Origin: Sphingomonas sp. J315 | GTDB lineage: Bacteria; Pseudomonadota; Alphaproteobacteria; Sphingomonadales; Sphingomonadaceae | DNA: 64,000 nt | Direction: 5' to 3' | Assembly: GCF_024666595.1 (NCBI RefSeq) | Contig: NZ_CP088296.1 | Coordinates: forward strand, 806,001-870,000 | Shown: piece by piece, positions 29,596 to 39,963 of the stretch | Numbering within the stretch: position 1 is the stretch's first letter | How the letters are laid out: the number at the start of each line of letters is the position of its first letter | The notes under the pieces: generated by a model | Told to the model about the DNA's origin: nothing | Database searches by the model: none | What the model saw: only the letters and a program-made list of their open reading frames with translations | Program-made: the position numbers and the translations under genes

Positions 29596-31084
29596 TCAGG
29601 CCGCCGCAGGTTCGGCCGCGCCGCAATAGCGGGCGACATAATCGGCATGGGCGGGAAGCCCGTCAACGGTGCGGCGGACATCCTCGCGGATGCGCGCGAG
29701 CGTACGGTCGAGTTCGTCGTCGGTCATCTTGCCCGCGATCGGGTGCCATGCCTTGGGCGCGATGCCCTGCCCCATCATCACCTGGACCCAGCTGTTCTCG
29801 GCGAACAACTCGTCATTGCGGCGGAAGACGCGGCCGGTTTCGCGGAACAGCTCGATCTTCTGGGTCAGGCTGTCGGGCACTTCCATCGACGCGCAATGCC
29901 GCCAGAAGGCGGAATCGCGGCGGTCGGTTGCCTTGTAGTGAAGGATCAGGAAATCGCGGATCTGCTCCATGTCCTGGAATTGCTGGTCGTTGAATTCGGC
30001 GATGTCGCGTTCGCTGACCCGGCCCTGCGCCGGCATCATCCGGATCAGGCGCAGCACGGCGCGCTGGATCAGGTGGATCGAGGTGGATTCGAGCGGCTCC
30101 ATGAACCCGCTGGCAAGGCCGATGGCGACGCAGTTGCGGTGCCATTGCTTGCGCCGCGCGCCGGTGACGAAGCGCAGCTTGTTGGGCGGGGTCAGCGGCT
30201 CGCCCTCGAGATTGTCGAGCAGCCGTTCGAGCGCTGCGTCATGGTCGAGATACCGGCTGCAATAGACGATGCCGTTGCCGGTGCGGTGCTGCAACGGGAT
30301 GCGCCATTGCCAGCCGGCATCATGCGCCATCGCGCGCGTATAGGGGACCGGCGGGCGGACATTGGGGGTCTGCAACGCGATGGCACTGTCGCAGGGCAGC
30401 CAGTGGGTCCAGTCGTCGTAACCGGCGTGCAACGCCCCCCTCGAGCAGCAGCGCGCGAAAGCCGGTGCAGTCGAGGAACAGGTCGCCCGCGACGCGGGTG
30501 CCATTGTCGAGCGTCAGCGCGGCGATGTCGCCGCTCTCGCCGTCCAGCTCGACGCGTGCGATCTTGCCCTCGATCCTTGTGACGCCGTCGCCCTCGGCCA
30601 TCTGGCGCAGGAAGCGGGCGTAGAGACCGGAATCGAGCTGATAGGCATAGTTGACGCGGTCATCGGGCAGCTGAGCGAACTTGCTCTCCATCGCGGCGAC
30701 CAGTTCGAGGCAATAATCGTCGTAACTGTGAGTGTGGCCCTTGCTGCGCGCCTCCAGCCAGAAATGCTGGAAGCCCGCCGACCAGTGATCCTTCCCGGTG
30801 AAGCCGAAGCTGTGGAAATAGCGGTGGCCCGGCTCCTTCCAGTTGTCGAACAATATGCCGAGCTTGAACGTCGCCTGGGTGGCGCGCATGAACTCCGCCT
30901 CGTTGATGCCGAGCAGGCGGTTGTAGGTGACCAGCGGCGGGATCGTGGATTCGCCCACCCCGATCGTGCCGATCGCGTCGGACTCCACCAGCGTCACGCT
31001 GACGGTGCGCCCCATCGTCCGCGCAATCGCGGCGGCGGCCATCCAGCCCGCGGTGCCGCCCCCGGCGACGACGATCTTCTGCAT
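29596..31084 (-). pseudogene. flavin-dependent tryptophan halogenase, frame broken at a C run
   Basis: This is the most orthodox halogenase of the three in the window. It has FAD-binding GGGTAGW at the start, TFKLG with the catalytic lysine, the full halogenase motif WQWRIPL, and EPLEST with the catalytic Glu-Ser pair. The break is at six C at 30435-30440. With five, GFRALLLEG joins ALHAGYDDWTHWLP and one protein of about 495 residues results. I read this as an assembly error, since both halves are fully conserved. It follows the cupin gene by 11 bases in the receptor operon. Confidence 0.85.
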
Positions 31085-31095
31085 CGAGTCTTCCT

Positions 31096-32134
31096 TCACC
31101 GGCCGAGCTGCCGCAGCAAATAGGATCGGATGCGCGACGCCGCCTCGGGCGTCATCGGGTCGAGGATGCCGCGCCCGCCCTCCGGGATATGCGCGGTGAC
31201 GCTGGCGTCGGCGTCGAACACATAATGGTCGAACAGCTCGCGCCAATGCGCCTTCTGCTCCGGCGGCAGGTCGCGCACCGACAGCATCGCGTGGTTGAGC
31301 GCGTCCTGCGGCTGGCCGAGCCAGATCGGCGCCTCACGCCACCAGTAATTGAGCAGGATATTGAACGGCTCCAGCCCCTCGACATGGTGGTACCACATCG
31401 ACGGGATGTGCAGCGCGTCTCCCGGCTCCAGCTCGACCACCTGCGCGTGCGCCAGCGCCTCGCGGAACCTGGGATGGGCGGCGAAGTCGGGATGATGGAA
31501 ATCGACCATGCTAACCGCGCGGCCGGCGGGGGGTGTTGTCGACCGGGCCGAGATAGAGGTTGCGGAACTGATCGGGCGGGAACAGCGTGAACCGGCGACG
31601 ACCCGCCGCGACACAAGCGAGGTTGGCGGGGAAGTCGTTGTGCGCCGCGATCCGCGTGCGCGTGCCGATCCAGATGCTGGCGAGGCAGTTGCGGTCGCCC
31701 AGATCGACGTGATTGGCCTCGTGCAGACCCTGAAAGAAGTCGTGCACATCGATCGAGGCGAGGTAGATCGGGGGAGCGTCGACGCTTCCCTCGGTCGCGT
31801 CGATTTGGGCGAAAATCTCGGGGAGCTTGGCGCGGAGCGTGCGGAAGTTCATTGCCATTGCCGCATCGTAGAACAAGCGCCCGTCATCCCCCGGTGCGCC
31901 AACCGCGACGGTGAACTGCGCGTCGCGGCGGTGGCGCAGCAGATAGTCGCGCGCGGTGCGGCCCGACTCCAGCCCCGCCCGGACCAGCGGCCACTCCTTC
32001 ACCAGCCCGCGTACCACGAACGGCGCGGTTGCCACGCGCAGCTGCGCATCGAGCGCGGCGCTGTCCGCGACCCGCACTTCCGGCACCTGCGCGAGGCCCG
32101 TGAGGATCCCGGGATCAGCCTCAGCCATCCGCAT
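31096..32134 (-). pseudogene. cupin-like (JmjC-type) protein, frame broken at a G run
   Basis: The two halves give one cupin_8/JmjC-like oxygenase of about 345 residues, the family of HIF-inhibitor-like hydroxylases. The first half has WIGTRTRIAAHNDFPANLAC (AHND metal ligands) and the second has GDALHIPSMWYHHVEGL with the last His. They are in different frames; six G at 31528-31533 should be five, joining VDNTPAG to RAVSMVDFHHPDF. The gene overlaps SapC upstream by 14 bases. Such proteins recur next to TonB receptors with halogenases; their substrate is not known. Confidence 0.82.
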
Positions 32135-32837
32135 TCCGTCGGTTCTTGCGCGCGATCAGCGCGGTGAAATTGCCGATCGACGCGACCGCCATGAACAGCG
32201 GCATCAGATGCCCGTCGCGATGCAGGTCGCCCAGCGCGTCGCCGTCGAGCGCGCGCAGCCGGTCCTCATTCACCGCATGGAAGCCGACCAGGCTGTTGGT
32301 CGATCCGTCGTCAAGCGTGATCTCCAGCGTCAGCGGTTCGAGCAGATCGTGGCGTCGCAGCGCGGCGAAGAAGTCCGCCGATCCCTGCCACCCCGCATCG
32401 AGCGCGCCGAGCTGTTCGGCGATGGTTTCCAGATAAGGGGTCGGGCGACCGGTGTCGTCGAATACGCGCACGCCCTCGTCGCCCGCGATGCGCGGGCTGG
32501 CGAGATCGACATGGACCTGTTTCGGCCCGTCGCCCGATGCCGGCCCGCCGATCAGGAACGGCTGGATGTCGATCGTCAGCGGAACATAGTCCGCGTCCCA
32601 ATGGCCATCGTTGAGGAACAGGTTCTCGCCATCCTGAAACCCGAACATCGCCAGCGCCATGAAGGCGTCGCGCTCGACATCGCGGCGGAACAGGATCGGG
32701 TAATGTGCCTGTACCCGGCGGAACTCGTCGGGGGTGGTGATGCAGGACATCACCGCATCGCCATAGGCGGCGTCACGCTCGCGCCGGATGCGCAGGTCGC
32801 GATGGTCTTCGGGGGTCAGGACGGCGTGGTCGGTCAT
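32121..32837 (-). CDS. SapC-family protein
   Basis: The 238-residue protein matches the SapC family, named after the surface-layer protein C of Campylobacter. It shows the [12 protein letters not shown] and [19 protein letters not shown] stretches and a [13 protein letters not shown] end. It overlaps the next halogenase stop by four bases and the cupin start by 14. SapC proteins are regularly found with TonB receptors and halogenases in sphingomonads and Caulobacter relatives; their task is unknown, perhaps control of glycan-related modification. Confidence 0.9.
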   Translation of the reverse strand: MTDHAVLTPEDHRDLRIRRERDAAYGDAVMSCITTPDEFRRVQAHYPILFRRDVERDAFMALAMFGFQDGENLFLNDGHWDADYVPLTIDIQPFLIGGPASGDGPKQVHVDLASPRIAGDEGVRVFDDTGRPTPYLETIAEQLGALDAGWQGSADFFAALRRHDLLEPLTLEITLDDGSTNSLVGFHAVNEDRLRALDGDALGDLHRDGHLMPLFMAVASIGNFTALIARKNRRNADG

Positions 32838-34387
32838 GGTATCTCCAGCGCCATGCGTGGCGCGGCGGCGCGCAGCGCGTCAAGATAGGCGCGGTTGGTG
32901 GGAAGGCTGGCGGCAAGCGCGCGGCCGCGCTGAGCCGCCTGCGCCATGCCGCGCGCGACGCCGACGATATCGGTCGCGATGGCTGATGGCGGCGGCGCGG
33001 GGAAGCCCATGCCATAAAGGACGAACTGGTGGCTGGCGGCGGGGAAGATTTCGTCGACCATCGGAAAATCCGCGATCGACGGCGGCTGGTGCCGCCACAG
33101 CTCCAGCAACTCCTTCAGCCGGTCGGGGATCGATGCCGGGTCGCAATGCGCGCGCCAATAGGGATCGGTGCGCGCGCTCGGGACATAATGGAGCTTGAGG
33201 AATTCGACGATCCGGTCCCAGCGATAGCGGAACAGGCTGTTGAACCGGCGCGCATGGATGTCCATCGCACCGCGCGTCGCGGGAAATCCGTCGAGCAGCG
33301 CGTCCAGCGAGAGTTCGATCAGCACGATTGCCGATGCCTCGAGCGGTTCGAGGAAGCCCGCCGACAGACCGACCGCGACGCAGTTGCGCTCCCAGAAGCG
33401 TTCACGATGCCCCGACCGGAAGCTGAGCTTGCGTGCGCCCAGTTCCGCCGGGTCGCGCCCGAGATAGCCGGCCAGCGTCGCGGCGGCCGCATCGTCGTCC
33501 ATATAGGCCGAGGCATAGACGCACCCGACCCCGCGCCGCGTCGGCAGGCCGATGTCCCAGATCCATCCTGCGGCGTGCGCGGTGGCGTCGGTCTGTGACG
33601 CGATCGGGCTGGCGGGATCGACGGGCAGCTGCACCGCGAGCGCACGGTCGTTGAACAGCACGTCGCTGCGGTCGATGAACGGCACGCCGAAATGCCCGCC
33701 GATCAGCATCGCGGCATGGCCGGTGCAGTCGATAAACAGGTCGCCGGAGATCGGATCACCATCGCGGATGCGAACGGCGGCGATATGCCCGTCCTCCCGC
33801 GTCTCGACGCCGGTGACATGCCCGCGCACATGCCGCACGCCGAGCCGATCGACGCCGTGGCGCGCGAGCAGCGCGGCGAGCTTGGCGGCGTCGAGATGAT
33901 AGGCATAGTTGAGCGCGCCGCCATAGCCGGGCATCGAACGCTGGCGCGGCGCGAGGTGCAGATCGCATACCCCCGGCTGGGGCGAGACTGTAGCGGCAAA
34001 GGGCTGGTTGCCCGCCGCCTCTCGCCATCCGGCGATCAGCGCGCGGGCATCGCCGTCCACGGGCGGGCTGAACGGGTGATAATAGGCATCGCCTGGCGCG
34101 CCATTGGCCCAGCCGATGAAGCGCGACCCCTGTTTGAACGATGCGTCGCAGGCGGTGAGGAACTCCGCTTCGTCGATGCCGATCCGCTGCAGCGTTCGCC
34201 GCATCGTCGGCCAGGTCCCCTCGCCCACTCCGATGGTCGCAATGTCCGGGGATTCGATCAACGTCACCGACAGCGGCCGTTCGGCATTCCGGTCGGCCTG
34301 CGCGGCGATCAGGCACGCGGCCAGCCATCCGGCGGTTCCACCGCCGACAATGACCACGTTCTGCACGCCCTGATCCACCTGCATCAT
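32834..34387 (-). CDS. tryptophan halogenase-like flavoprotein, receptor-linked
   Basis: The 517-residue protein has [13 protein letters not shown] at the start, SFKQG with the lysine and EPLEAS. The key WxWxIP motif reads WIWDIG, as in the copy at 726-2270, so substrate or chemistry may differ from real tryptophan halogenases. The start is taken as ATG 34387, the first of two adjacent ATGs. It heads the minus-strand gene row after the receptor terminator: halogenase, SapC, cupin, halogenase, LacI. Confidence 0.85.
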   Translation of the reverse strand: MMQVDQGVQNVVIVGGGTAGWLAACLIAAQADRNAERPLSVTLIESPDIATIGVGEGTWPTMRRTLQRIGIDEAEFLTACDASFKQGSRFIGWANGAPGDAYYHPFSPPVDGDARALIAGWREAAGNQPFAATVSPQPGVCDLHLAPRQRSMPGYGGALNYAYHLDAAKLAALLARHGVDRLGVRHVRGHVTGVETREDGHIAAVRIRDGDPISGDLFIDCTGHAAMLIGGHFGVPFIDRSDVLFNDRALAVQLPVDPASPIASQTDATAHAAGWIWDIGLPTRRGVGCVYASAYMDDDAAAATLAGYLGRDPAELGARKLSFRSGHRERFWERNCVAVGLSAGFLEPLEASAIVLIELSLDALLDGFPATRGAMDIHARRFNSLFRYRWDRIVEFLKLHYVPSARTDPYWRAHCDPASIPDRLKELLELWRHQPPSIADFPMVDEIFPAASHQFVLYGMGFPAPPPSAIATDIVGVARGMAQAAQRGRALAASLPTNRAYLDALRAAAPRMALEIP

Positions 34388-34426
34388 CCGATTTGCCGCG
34401 CCCCCGCGCAGCTTGGCCCCCCGGCT

Positions 34427-34456
34427 AAAAAAGGCCACCCTCCGAAGAGGGTGGCC
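34427..34456 (-). terminator. rho-independent terminator after the TonB receptor
   Basis: On the minus strand a 10-base-pair stem, GGCCACCCTC / GAGGGTGGCC, with a TTCG loop is followed by six T. It stands just behind the receptor stop and before the halogenase start, so receptor mRNA probably ends largely here with only some read-through into the halogenase genes. Confidence 0.88.
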
Positions 34457-34471
34457 GGGGGGAGAGGTCCG

Positions 34472-37435
34472 TCAGAAGCTGAACCGCACGCCCGCCGCGT
34501 AGCGGGCAAAGCCCGGCGAGGCGAAGAACACGTTGCGGTCCGAACGGCGATGCCCACGCCGGCTCTCGCCGGTCAAGTTGATGACCTCGCCAAAGACCGT
34601 CAGGCCCTTGGTGACTTCATAGCTCGCGCTGGCATCGATCTGGCCGTAATCCTGGACATAGAACGGGTTGGCCCCGGTTCCGGCGAGGAATTTCTGGCGC
34701 CAGTTGTACGCGACGCGCGCCTGCAACCCGCCCTTGTCATAGAACAGTACCGCGTTGGCACTGTCGCTGAGACCGGGGAGTGCGAACTGGGTCACGGTCG
34801 ACGGCTGGGTTGCGTCGAACGTCGCATCGCCGCGGACGATCGTATAGTTCAGGATCGCGCCGAAGCCGGTGTCCCAGAAGCTGTGCTGAATGGCGAATTC
34901 GAAGCCATAGAGCGTTGCCGTCTGGTCGCTGTTGACCGGCGTGTTGACCTGGAAGTTCAGCAGCGGATCTTCGGGCAGTGCATAGATCTGACCGATCGGG
35001 CAACCGCTGGGGTCGGTTCCGGTAACCTGAACCGAGCCGGGATAATTGTTGAAGATATAGCCGCGGATGCCACAGGTCGTGGCTTCCGCGCCGGCGGCCA
35101 CAGCCGCATTGTAGCGCGGTCCGTTTGCCACGGTGCGCAGTCCGAATGCACCCTCCGTCACGCGATCCTGCGAGATGAAGTTCGCGACATCCTTGTGGAA
35201 GAAGCCAGCCGAAATATAGCTGTTGCGACCGTAATACCACTCGGCCGACAGGTCGATATTCTTCGACTTGTAGGGGAGCAGACCCGGGTTGCCGCGGCTG
35301 CCGGTACCAAAGGCGATGCGGAACTGCGCGTCGAGCGTCAGGCCACCCTGCAAGCTGCCATAATCGGCGCGCGTGATGGTGTGGCTGTACGACGCACGCA
35401 GCTTGATGTCGTCGGTCGGCGAGATGTCGAAATCGACCGAGGGCAGCCAATTTTCATACGACCCCTTGAACCTCGAGAAGTCCGAGTCACCCGAATAGAT
35501 GATGTAAAATTCGTTCGCCGCGTTCCACGACGTTCCGGTCGGGACCGGCACCAGCGCGGACGAATTGATGTCGGTATGCTCGTAGCGCAGTCCGGCGACG
35601 ACGTGCGCGTCGTTGCCGAATGCACCGAACTTGCCCCTGAACTGGAAATAGGGCGAGACGGTCTTTTCCGTGATCCGCCGGTCGACCGTATAGTCGGCAA
35701 GGCAGGTGCCCGCCGCCGCCTTGCCGATCTGCGGATTGCGACAGGTGCCGTACAGACCGTCGATCAGCCCCACCATCCGCTCGAAATCGAACGTGTACAG
35801 GCTCGGGATGATGTTGGCCGCGCCATCCATTCCGGCGAACTTGTCCGGAAGCGAAACCAGGCTGAAGATGTCGTCGGGAATGTCCGATGCCGGGCCGGCA
35901 CCGCTCCATGTCTCGTTCTGGATAAAGCCATAGGCAGACCGGACCTTGTTCTCGGTATAGGCCATGCCGAAATCGATGCCGTCCAGGAAACCGCCATCAT
36001 GGTCGTAGCTGCCGCGCAGCTGCACCTGGTTGATCTCGTCCCGGAAATAGGCGTTGCGGAAGGCGTTGCCGCCCGGCGTGATCAGCGCGGGATTGAGCGC
36101 GTTGATCCCGGGATGCATGGTGTAGGAGATCACGGGCAGCGCGGTGTCGAAGTTGATCGTCTGCGACGCGACGCCGAACACTGCGTTTCCGACCGACACG
36201 CTCGAACCATATTTGTTGGTGGGTTTCGATTCCGCGGTCGAATGATGCGCGTCGAGCACGACGGTGACCCCGCCGGGCGCTTCCCAGGTCAGATTGCCGC
36301 CGAGCGAGTGGTTCTCGCTCTGGTTGGCGACCAGCGAACCGCTGTACGACAGGTCCTTGCGCTCCAGTGCGCCGAACGCTTCGGAATAGAAGATCGGGCC
36401 GGCGATCGGGCCGTCGGTCCAGTTACTCGACACGTTGTTGAAATTGAACCAGATGCCGACGCTGTTGTTGCGAACTTCAACCTTGTTGCGCGAATAGGTG
36501 TAGTCGAACGTCGCGGTCAGCGATTCGGTCGGGCGGAATTGCAGGACAGCCTGGCCGTTGATCCGCTCGCGGTCGATGTCGTTGAGGTTGTACGAGCCGT
36601 TCTGCGGCACCTCATATACGTCGTTGCCGCTCGGGCGGTTCTGCTGCTGCGCGTTGTTGGGCAGCGAACCCCAGTTATTCTCGGTACCGAGATAGCCGTC
36701 GCGCCAGTCGGTGTTGTAGCTGTTGTTGCTCGCCTTGCGCCGCTGGTACGATCCGGCCAGCAGGATGCCGACCTTGTCATCCATGAAGGTCGTGCTGAAG
36801 ATACCCGATACTTCGGGAGTGATCTCGTCGCCCTGGTTGTATGACGTGTCGAGCACGCCCTTCACCGCGATGCTGCCGCGCAGGCCGGGGTTGTCGAGCG
36901 GACGCGGCGTCTTGATATTGATCGACGAGCCGATACCGCCGGATGCGATCGAGGCACGTCCGGTCTTGTACACTTCGACCCCGGCGATCCCCTCAGCCGC
37001 GAGGTTGGCGAAATCGAACGAACGCGACGAAGGCGGGCTCGCGCCATCGCCCAGCGTCGAGGTCGGCATCTGGCGACCGTTCAGCGTGACGAGGTTGAAT
37101 TCGGGACCAAAGCCGCGGACGGTGACGGTCGATCCTTCGCCGTTCGACCGGTCGATCGAAACGCCGGTGATGCGCTGAAGCGATTCGGCAAGGTTCGTGT
37201 CGGGGAACTTGCCGATATCCTCGGCCGAGATCGCATCGACAACGCCCTGGGCATCGCGCTTGATATTCATCGACGTTTCAAGGCTCGCCCGAATACCGGT
37301 GATGACGACTTCCTCGCCCTCATCGGTCGGCGCCGCAGCGTCCGAATCCTGTGCAAATGCCGGCGCAGTCGCGATTGCCAGCGTCGAAACGCCGATCACC
37401 AATCGCGAAAGTGCGCGTGCCTTCAGGTCACGCAT
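34472..37435 (-). CDS. TonB-dependent outer-membrane receptor
   Basis: This 987-residue receptor would import a large carbohydrate across the outer membrane using TonB energy. A signal peptide ends in APAFAQ. The plug shows a TonB-box region (EEVVITGIRASLETS) and DLAESLQRITGVSIDR-like residues, ending with YKTGRASIASGGIGSSINIKT. The barrel follows, closing with GVRFSF and a terminal Phe. The type is that of glucan and xylan receptors of Caulobacter and Sphingomonas. The gene is divergent from the GH3 beta-glucosidase, and LacI-type sites lie before its start. The sugar is probably a beta-glucoside, by neighbourhood. Confidence 0.93.
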   Translation of the reverse strand: MRDLKARALSRLVIGVSTLAIATAPAFAQDSDAAAPTDEGEEVVITGIRASLETSMNIKRDAQGVVDAISAEDIGKFPDTNLAESLQRITGVSIDRSNGEGSTVTVRGFGPEFNLVTLNGRQMPTSTLGDGASPPSSRSFDFANLAAEGIAGVEVYKTGRASIASGGIGSSINIKTPRPLDNPGLRGSIAVKGVLDTSYNQGDEITPEVSGIFSTTFMDDKVGILLAGSYQRRKASNNSYNTDWRDGYLGTENNWGSLPNNAQQQNRPSGNDVYEVPQNGSYNLNDIDRERINGQAVLQFRPTESLTATFDYTYSRNKVEVRNNSVGIWFNFNNVSSNWTDGPIAGPIFYSEAFGALERKDLSYSGSLVANQSENHSLGGNLTWEAPGGVTVVLDAHHSTAESKPTNKYGSSVSVGNAVFGVASQTINFDTALPVISYTMHPGINALNPALITPGGNAFRNAYFRDEINQVQLRGSYDHDGGFLDGIDFGMAYTENKVRSAYGFIQNETWSGAGPASDIPDDIFSLVSLPDKFAGMDGAANIIPSLYTFDFERMVGLIDGLYGTCRNPQIGKAAAGTCLADYTVDRRITEKTVSPYFQFRGKFGAFGNDAHVVAGLRYEHTDINSSALVPVPTGTSWNAANEFYIIYSGDSDFSRFKGSYENWLPSVDFDISPTDDIKLRASYSHTITRADYGSLQGGLTLDAQFRIAFGTGSRGNPGLLPYKSKNIDLSAEWYYGRNSYISAGFFHKDVANFISQDRVTEGAFGLRTVANGPRYNAAVAAGAEATTCGIRGYIFNNYPGSVQVTGTDPSGCPIGQIYALPEDPLLNFQVNTPVNSDQTATLYGFEFAIQHSFWDTGFGAILNYTIVRGDATFDATQPSTVTQFALPGLSDSANAVLFYDKGGLQARVAYNWRQKFLAGTGANPFYVQDYGQIDASASYEVTKGLTVFGEVINLTGESRRGHRRSDRNVFFASPGFARYAAGVRFSF

Positions 37436-37475
37436 TTCCCATCCTCCCCGTTACGGCGCGCCATTCGCGCTCGTG

Positions 37476-37489
37476 TTGAGAACGTTCAC
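37476..37489. promoter_or_regulatory. LacI-type operator near the receptor gene
   Basis: TTGAGAACGTTCAC has the palindromic core GAACGTTC. Its reverse complement occurs as GTGAACGTTCTCAA at 37566-37579 before the glucosidase, a 14-base exact match. Core CG symmetry is the LacI/GalR pattern. Confidence 0.75.
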
Positions 37490-37502
37490 TTGAACCCGTT
37501 GT

Positions 37503-37512
37503 ACAACGTTGT
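37503..37512. promoter_or_regulatory. second palindrome, possible auxiliary operator
   Basis: ACAACGTTGT is a perfect 10-base palindrome with an AACGTT core, within TTGTACAACGTTGTCAA. It lies between the two matching operator sites. It could be a third repressor site or part of the receptor promoter: TTGACA occurs on the minus strand at 37510-37515. Confidence 0.5.
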
Positions 37513-37565
37513 CAAGCGGCTGTGCGCAGGGTGCCAAAAAGCCTAACCCGCGCATTTCCGCTATT

Positions 37566-37579
37566 GTGAACGTTCTCAA
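37566..37579. promoter_or_regulatory. LacI-type operator before the glucosidase gene
   Basis: GTGAACGTTCTCAA is the exact reverse complement of the site at 37476-37489. The two centres are about 89 bases apart, fitting a loop formed by a LacI-type tetramer or two dimers acting on the divergent promoters. Confidence 0.75.
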
Positions 37580-37651
37580 TCTATGCTGTCTGGGCGAAGA
37601 ATGGCGTCGGCGGGGAATCCGCACGGCATGCGTATCTGGAGGGGAATTTCG

Positions 37652-39916
37652 ATGTCGAGGATGATTGCCGCACTCTTGTCTGCGGCCGCCGCCGGCGCAC
37701 TCGCCACCAGTGCCGGAGTCGCGCAGCAGGCTCCCAAAGCTGCGGCCAAGTCGACCGTCACCGCCAAACAGGCGCGCGCCCGCGCCGACGCGATCGTCGC
37801 AAAGCTCACGCTCGACGAGAAGATCATGCTCGTCCACGGACTGTTCCCGCCGATGGCCAACGGCAAGACGCAGAACGAACTGATCCCCTCCGCCGGCCAT
37901 ATCGACGGCGTACCGCGCGTCGGCATTCCGATCGTGCGCGAAAGCGATGCCTCGCTTGGCGTCGCGAATCAGGTCGAACAGCGCAAGGGCGATGTCGCTA
38001 CCGCCCTGCCCTCCAGCCTCGCCACCGCCGCGACCTTCGACCCCGAGATCGCGCGCGCAGGCGGCGCGATGATCGGTGCCGAAGCGCGCGCCAAGCGTTT
38101 CAACGTCCTGCTCGCAGGCGGCGTCAACCTGACCCGTGACCCGTGGGGCGGGCGCAATTTCGAATATCTGGGCGAAGACCCCCTGCTCGCGGGCGAGCTG
38201 GCCGGCGCGCATATTGCGGGGGTCCAGTCGAACCGCATCGTCTCCACGATCAAGCATTTCGCGCTCAACGCGCAGGAAACCGGACGCATGGTCCTCGACG
38301 CGCAGATCGACGAGGCGGCGCTGCGCGAGAGCGACCTGCTCGCCTTTCAGATCGCGATCGAGAAGGGCAAGCCCGGATCGGTGATGGCCGCGTACAACAA
38401 GGTCAACGGCCATTGGGCGTCGGAAAACGACTTCCTGCTCAACAAGGTACTGAAGCGCGACTGGGCCTATCCCGGCTGGGTGATGAGCGACTGGGGCGGG
38501 GTCCACACCACGGTCAAGGCCGCGATGGCAGGCCTCGACCAGCAATCGGGTCAGGAACTGGACAAGGCGATGTTTTTCGACGCGCCACTCAAGGCCGCGG
38601 TCGAGAAGGGCGAGGTGCCGATGGCGCGGCTCAACGACATGGTCGCCCGCTATCTGACCGGCCTGATCCTCACCGGCGCATTCGACACGCCGATGCCCGC
38701 CGCCGCCCAGCCGATCGATTACGCCGCCAATGCCGATGTCGCGCAGCGCGCTGCGGAGGCCGGCATCGTGCTGCTCAAGAATGACGGCGGCATCCTGCCG
38801 CTGGCCGCGAGCGCGAAGAAGATCCTGATTATCGGCGGCGGCGCCGATGTCGGCGTGCTGTCGGGCGGCGGCTCCAGCCAGGTGCGCTCGGTCGGCGGTG
38901 CGCCGATCGAGATTCCGCTGGCCTATGGCGGCTCCGCCTCCTTCGCGCGGATTACCTGGCATGCCTCATCCCCGCTCGCCGCGCTGCGCAAGGCAGCGCC
39001 GGGAGCAACGGTCGACTTCACCGACGGCCGCAACATGAACACGACGCTGGACGCTGCCGCCAAGGCCGACATCGTCATCGTGTTCGCAACGCAATGGACG
39101 ACCGAGGCGGACGATGTTCCCAACCTGCGCCTGCCCGACCATCAGGACGCGTTGATCGCGAACGTCGCAAAGGCCCAGCCGAAGACGGTCGTCGTCCTCA
39201 CCACCGGCGGCCCGGTGACGATGCCGTGGCTGTCATCGGTCCCGGCTGTGGTTCAGGCCTGGTATCCCGGCCAGCGCGGCGGCGAGGCGATCGCCAATAT
39301 CCTGACCGGCAAGGTCAATCCGTCGGGCCGCCTGCCGATCACCTTCCCCGCGCGCGAGGCACAGGCACCGCGCCCCACGCCGGTCGGCCTCGACCTGCTC
39401 ACGGGACTCGAGCGCGATGCGGCGTCCAACCCCGCTGCGGGCGGCGATTTCAGCCTCCAGACCTTCCCCGTCAAATATCCGGAGGGCAGCGACGTCGGCT
39501 ACCGCTGGTACGAGAAGCAGGGGAACAAGCCGCTCTTCGCCTTCGGCCACGGCCTCAGCTACACCCAGTTCGCCTATGCCCAGCCGCAGGTGACGGGAGG
39601 CAAAAAGTTGACCGTCAGCTTCACCGTCACCAATAGCGGCCAGCGCGCCGGGGCGGATGTGCCGCAACTCTATGTGACCCGCGATGGATCGGGCAAGCCG
39701 ATGCGCCTCGCCGCATTCCAGCGGGTGACGCTCGACCCCGGCGAATCGCGGCGCGTGACGCTGACCGCCGAACCGCGCATCCTTGCCGATTACGACGCCG
39801 CCCTGCCCGGCTGGCGGATCGCGGGGGGCAGCTATCGCGTCGCCATCGCCCGCGATGCGACCGACCGGTCGATGACGCTCACCACGACGCTCGACGCGGC
39901 GACGATGAAGCCCTAG
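37652..39916 (+). CDS. GH3-family beta-glucosidase, exported
   Basis: The 754-residue enzyme cleaves terminal beta-glucose or xylose residues. The signal peptide (MIAALLSAAAAGALATSAGVAQQ) points to the periplasm. GH3 marks are LTLDEKIMLVHG, KHFALNAQETGR, and the nucleophile Asp280 in VMSDWGG. The C-terminal fibronectin-III-like domain starts around SFTVTNSGQRAGADVPQLYV. The start is ATG 37652 with GGAGGGG upstream; an earlier ATG at 37583 lies between operator and ribosome site and was rejected. With the MFS transporter it forms the plus-strand half of the locus. Confidence 0.94.
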   Translation: MSRMIAALLSAAAAGALATSAGVAQQAPKAAAKSTVTAKQARARADAIVAKLTLDEKIMLVHGLFPPMANGKTQNELIPSAGHIDGVPRVGIPIVRESDASLGVANQVEQRKGDVATALPSSLATAATFDPEIARAGGAMIGAEARAKRFNVLLAGGVNLTRDPWGGRNFEYLGEDPLLAGELAGAHIAGVQSNRIVSTIKHFALNAQETGRMVLDAQIDEAALRESDLLAFQIAIEKGKPGSVMAAYNKVNGHWASENDFLLNKVLKRDWAYPGWVMSDWGGVHTTVKAAMAGLDQQSGQELDKAMFFDAPLKAAVEKGEVPMARLNDMVARYLTGLILTGAFDTPMPAAAQPIDYAANADVAQRAAEAGIVLLKNDGGILPLAASAKKILIIGGGADVGVLSGGGSSQVRSVGGAPIEIPLAYGGSASFARITWHASSPLAALRKAAPGATVDFTDGRNMNTTLDAAAKADIVIVFATQWTTEADDVPNLRLPDHQDALIANVAKAQPKTVVVLTTGGPVTMPWLSSVPAVVQAWYPGQRGGEAIANILTGKVNPSGRLPITFPAREAQAPRPTPVGLDLLTGLERDAASNPAAGGDFSLQTFPVKYPEGSDVGYRWYEKQGNKPLFAFGHGLSYTQFAYAQPQVTGGKKLTVSFTVTNSGQRAGADVPQLYVTRDGSGKPMRLAAFQRVTLDPGESRRVTLTAEPRILADYDAALPGWRIAGGSYRVAIARDATDRSMTLTTTLDAATMKP

Positions 39917-39963
39917 CCATCGGATAAGCGCCGCGCATCCACGCGGCCGAACGGGCGGAGAGG

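Noticed and set aside
33692..36844. 1050-residue open frame on the plus strand
   Set aside because: It lies antisense to the TonB receptor and halogenase genes. Its protein is a repetitive Arg/Asp/Val-rich string with no domain, a known artefact in GC-rich genomes.
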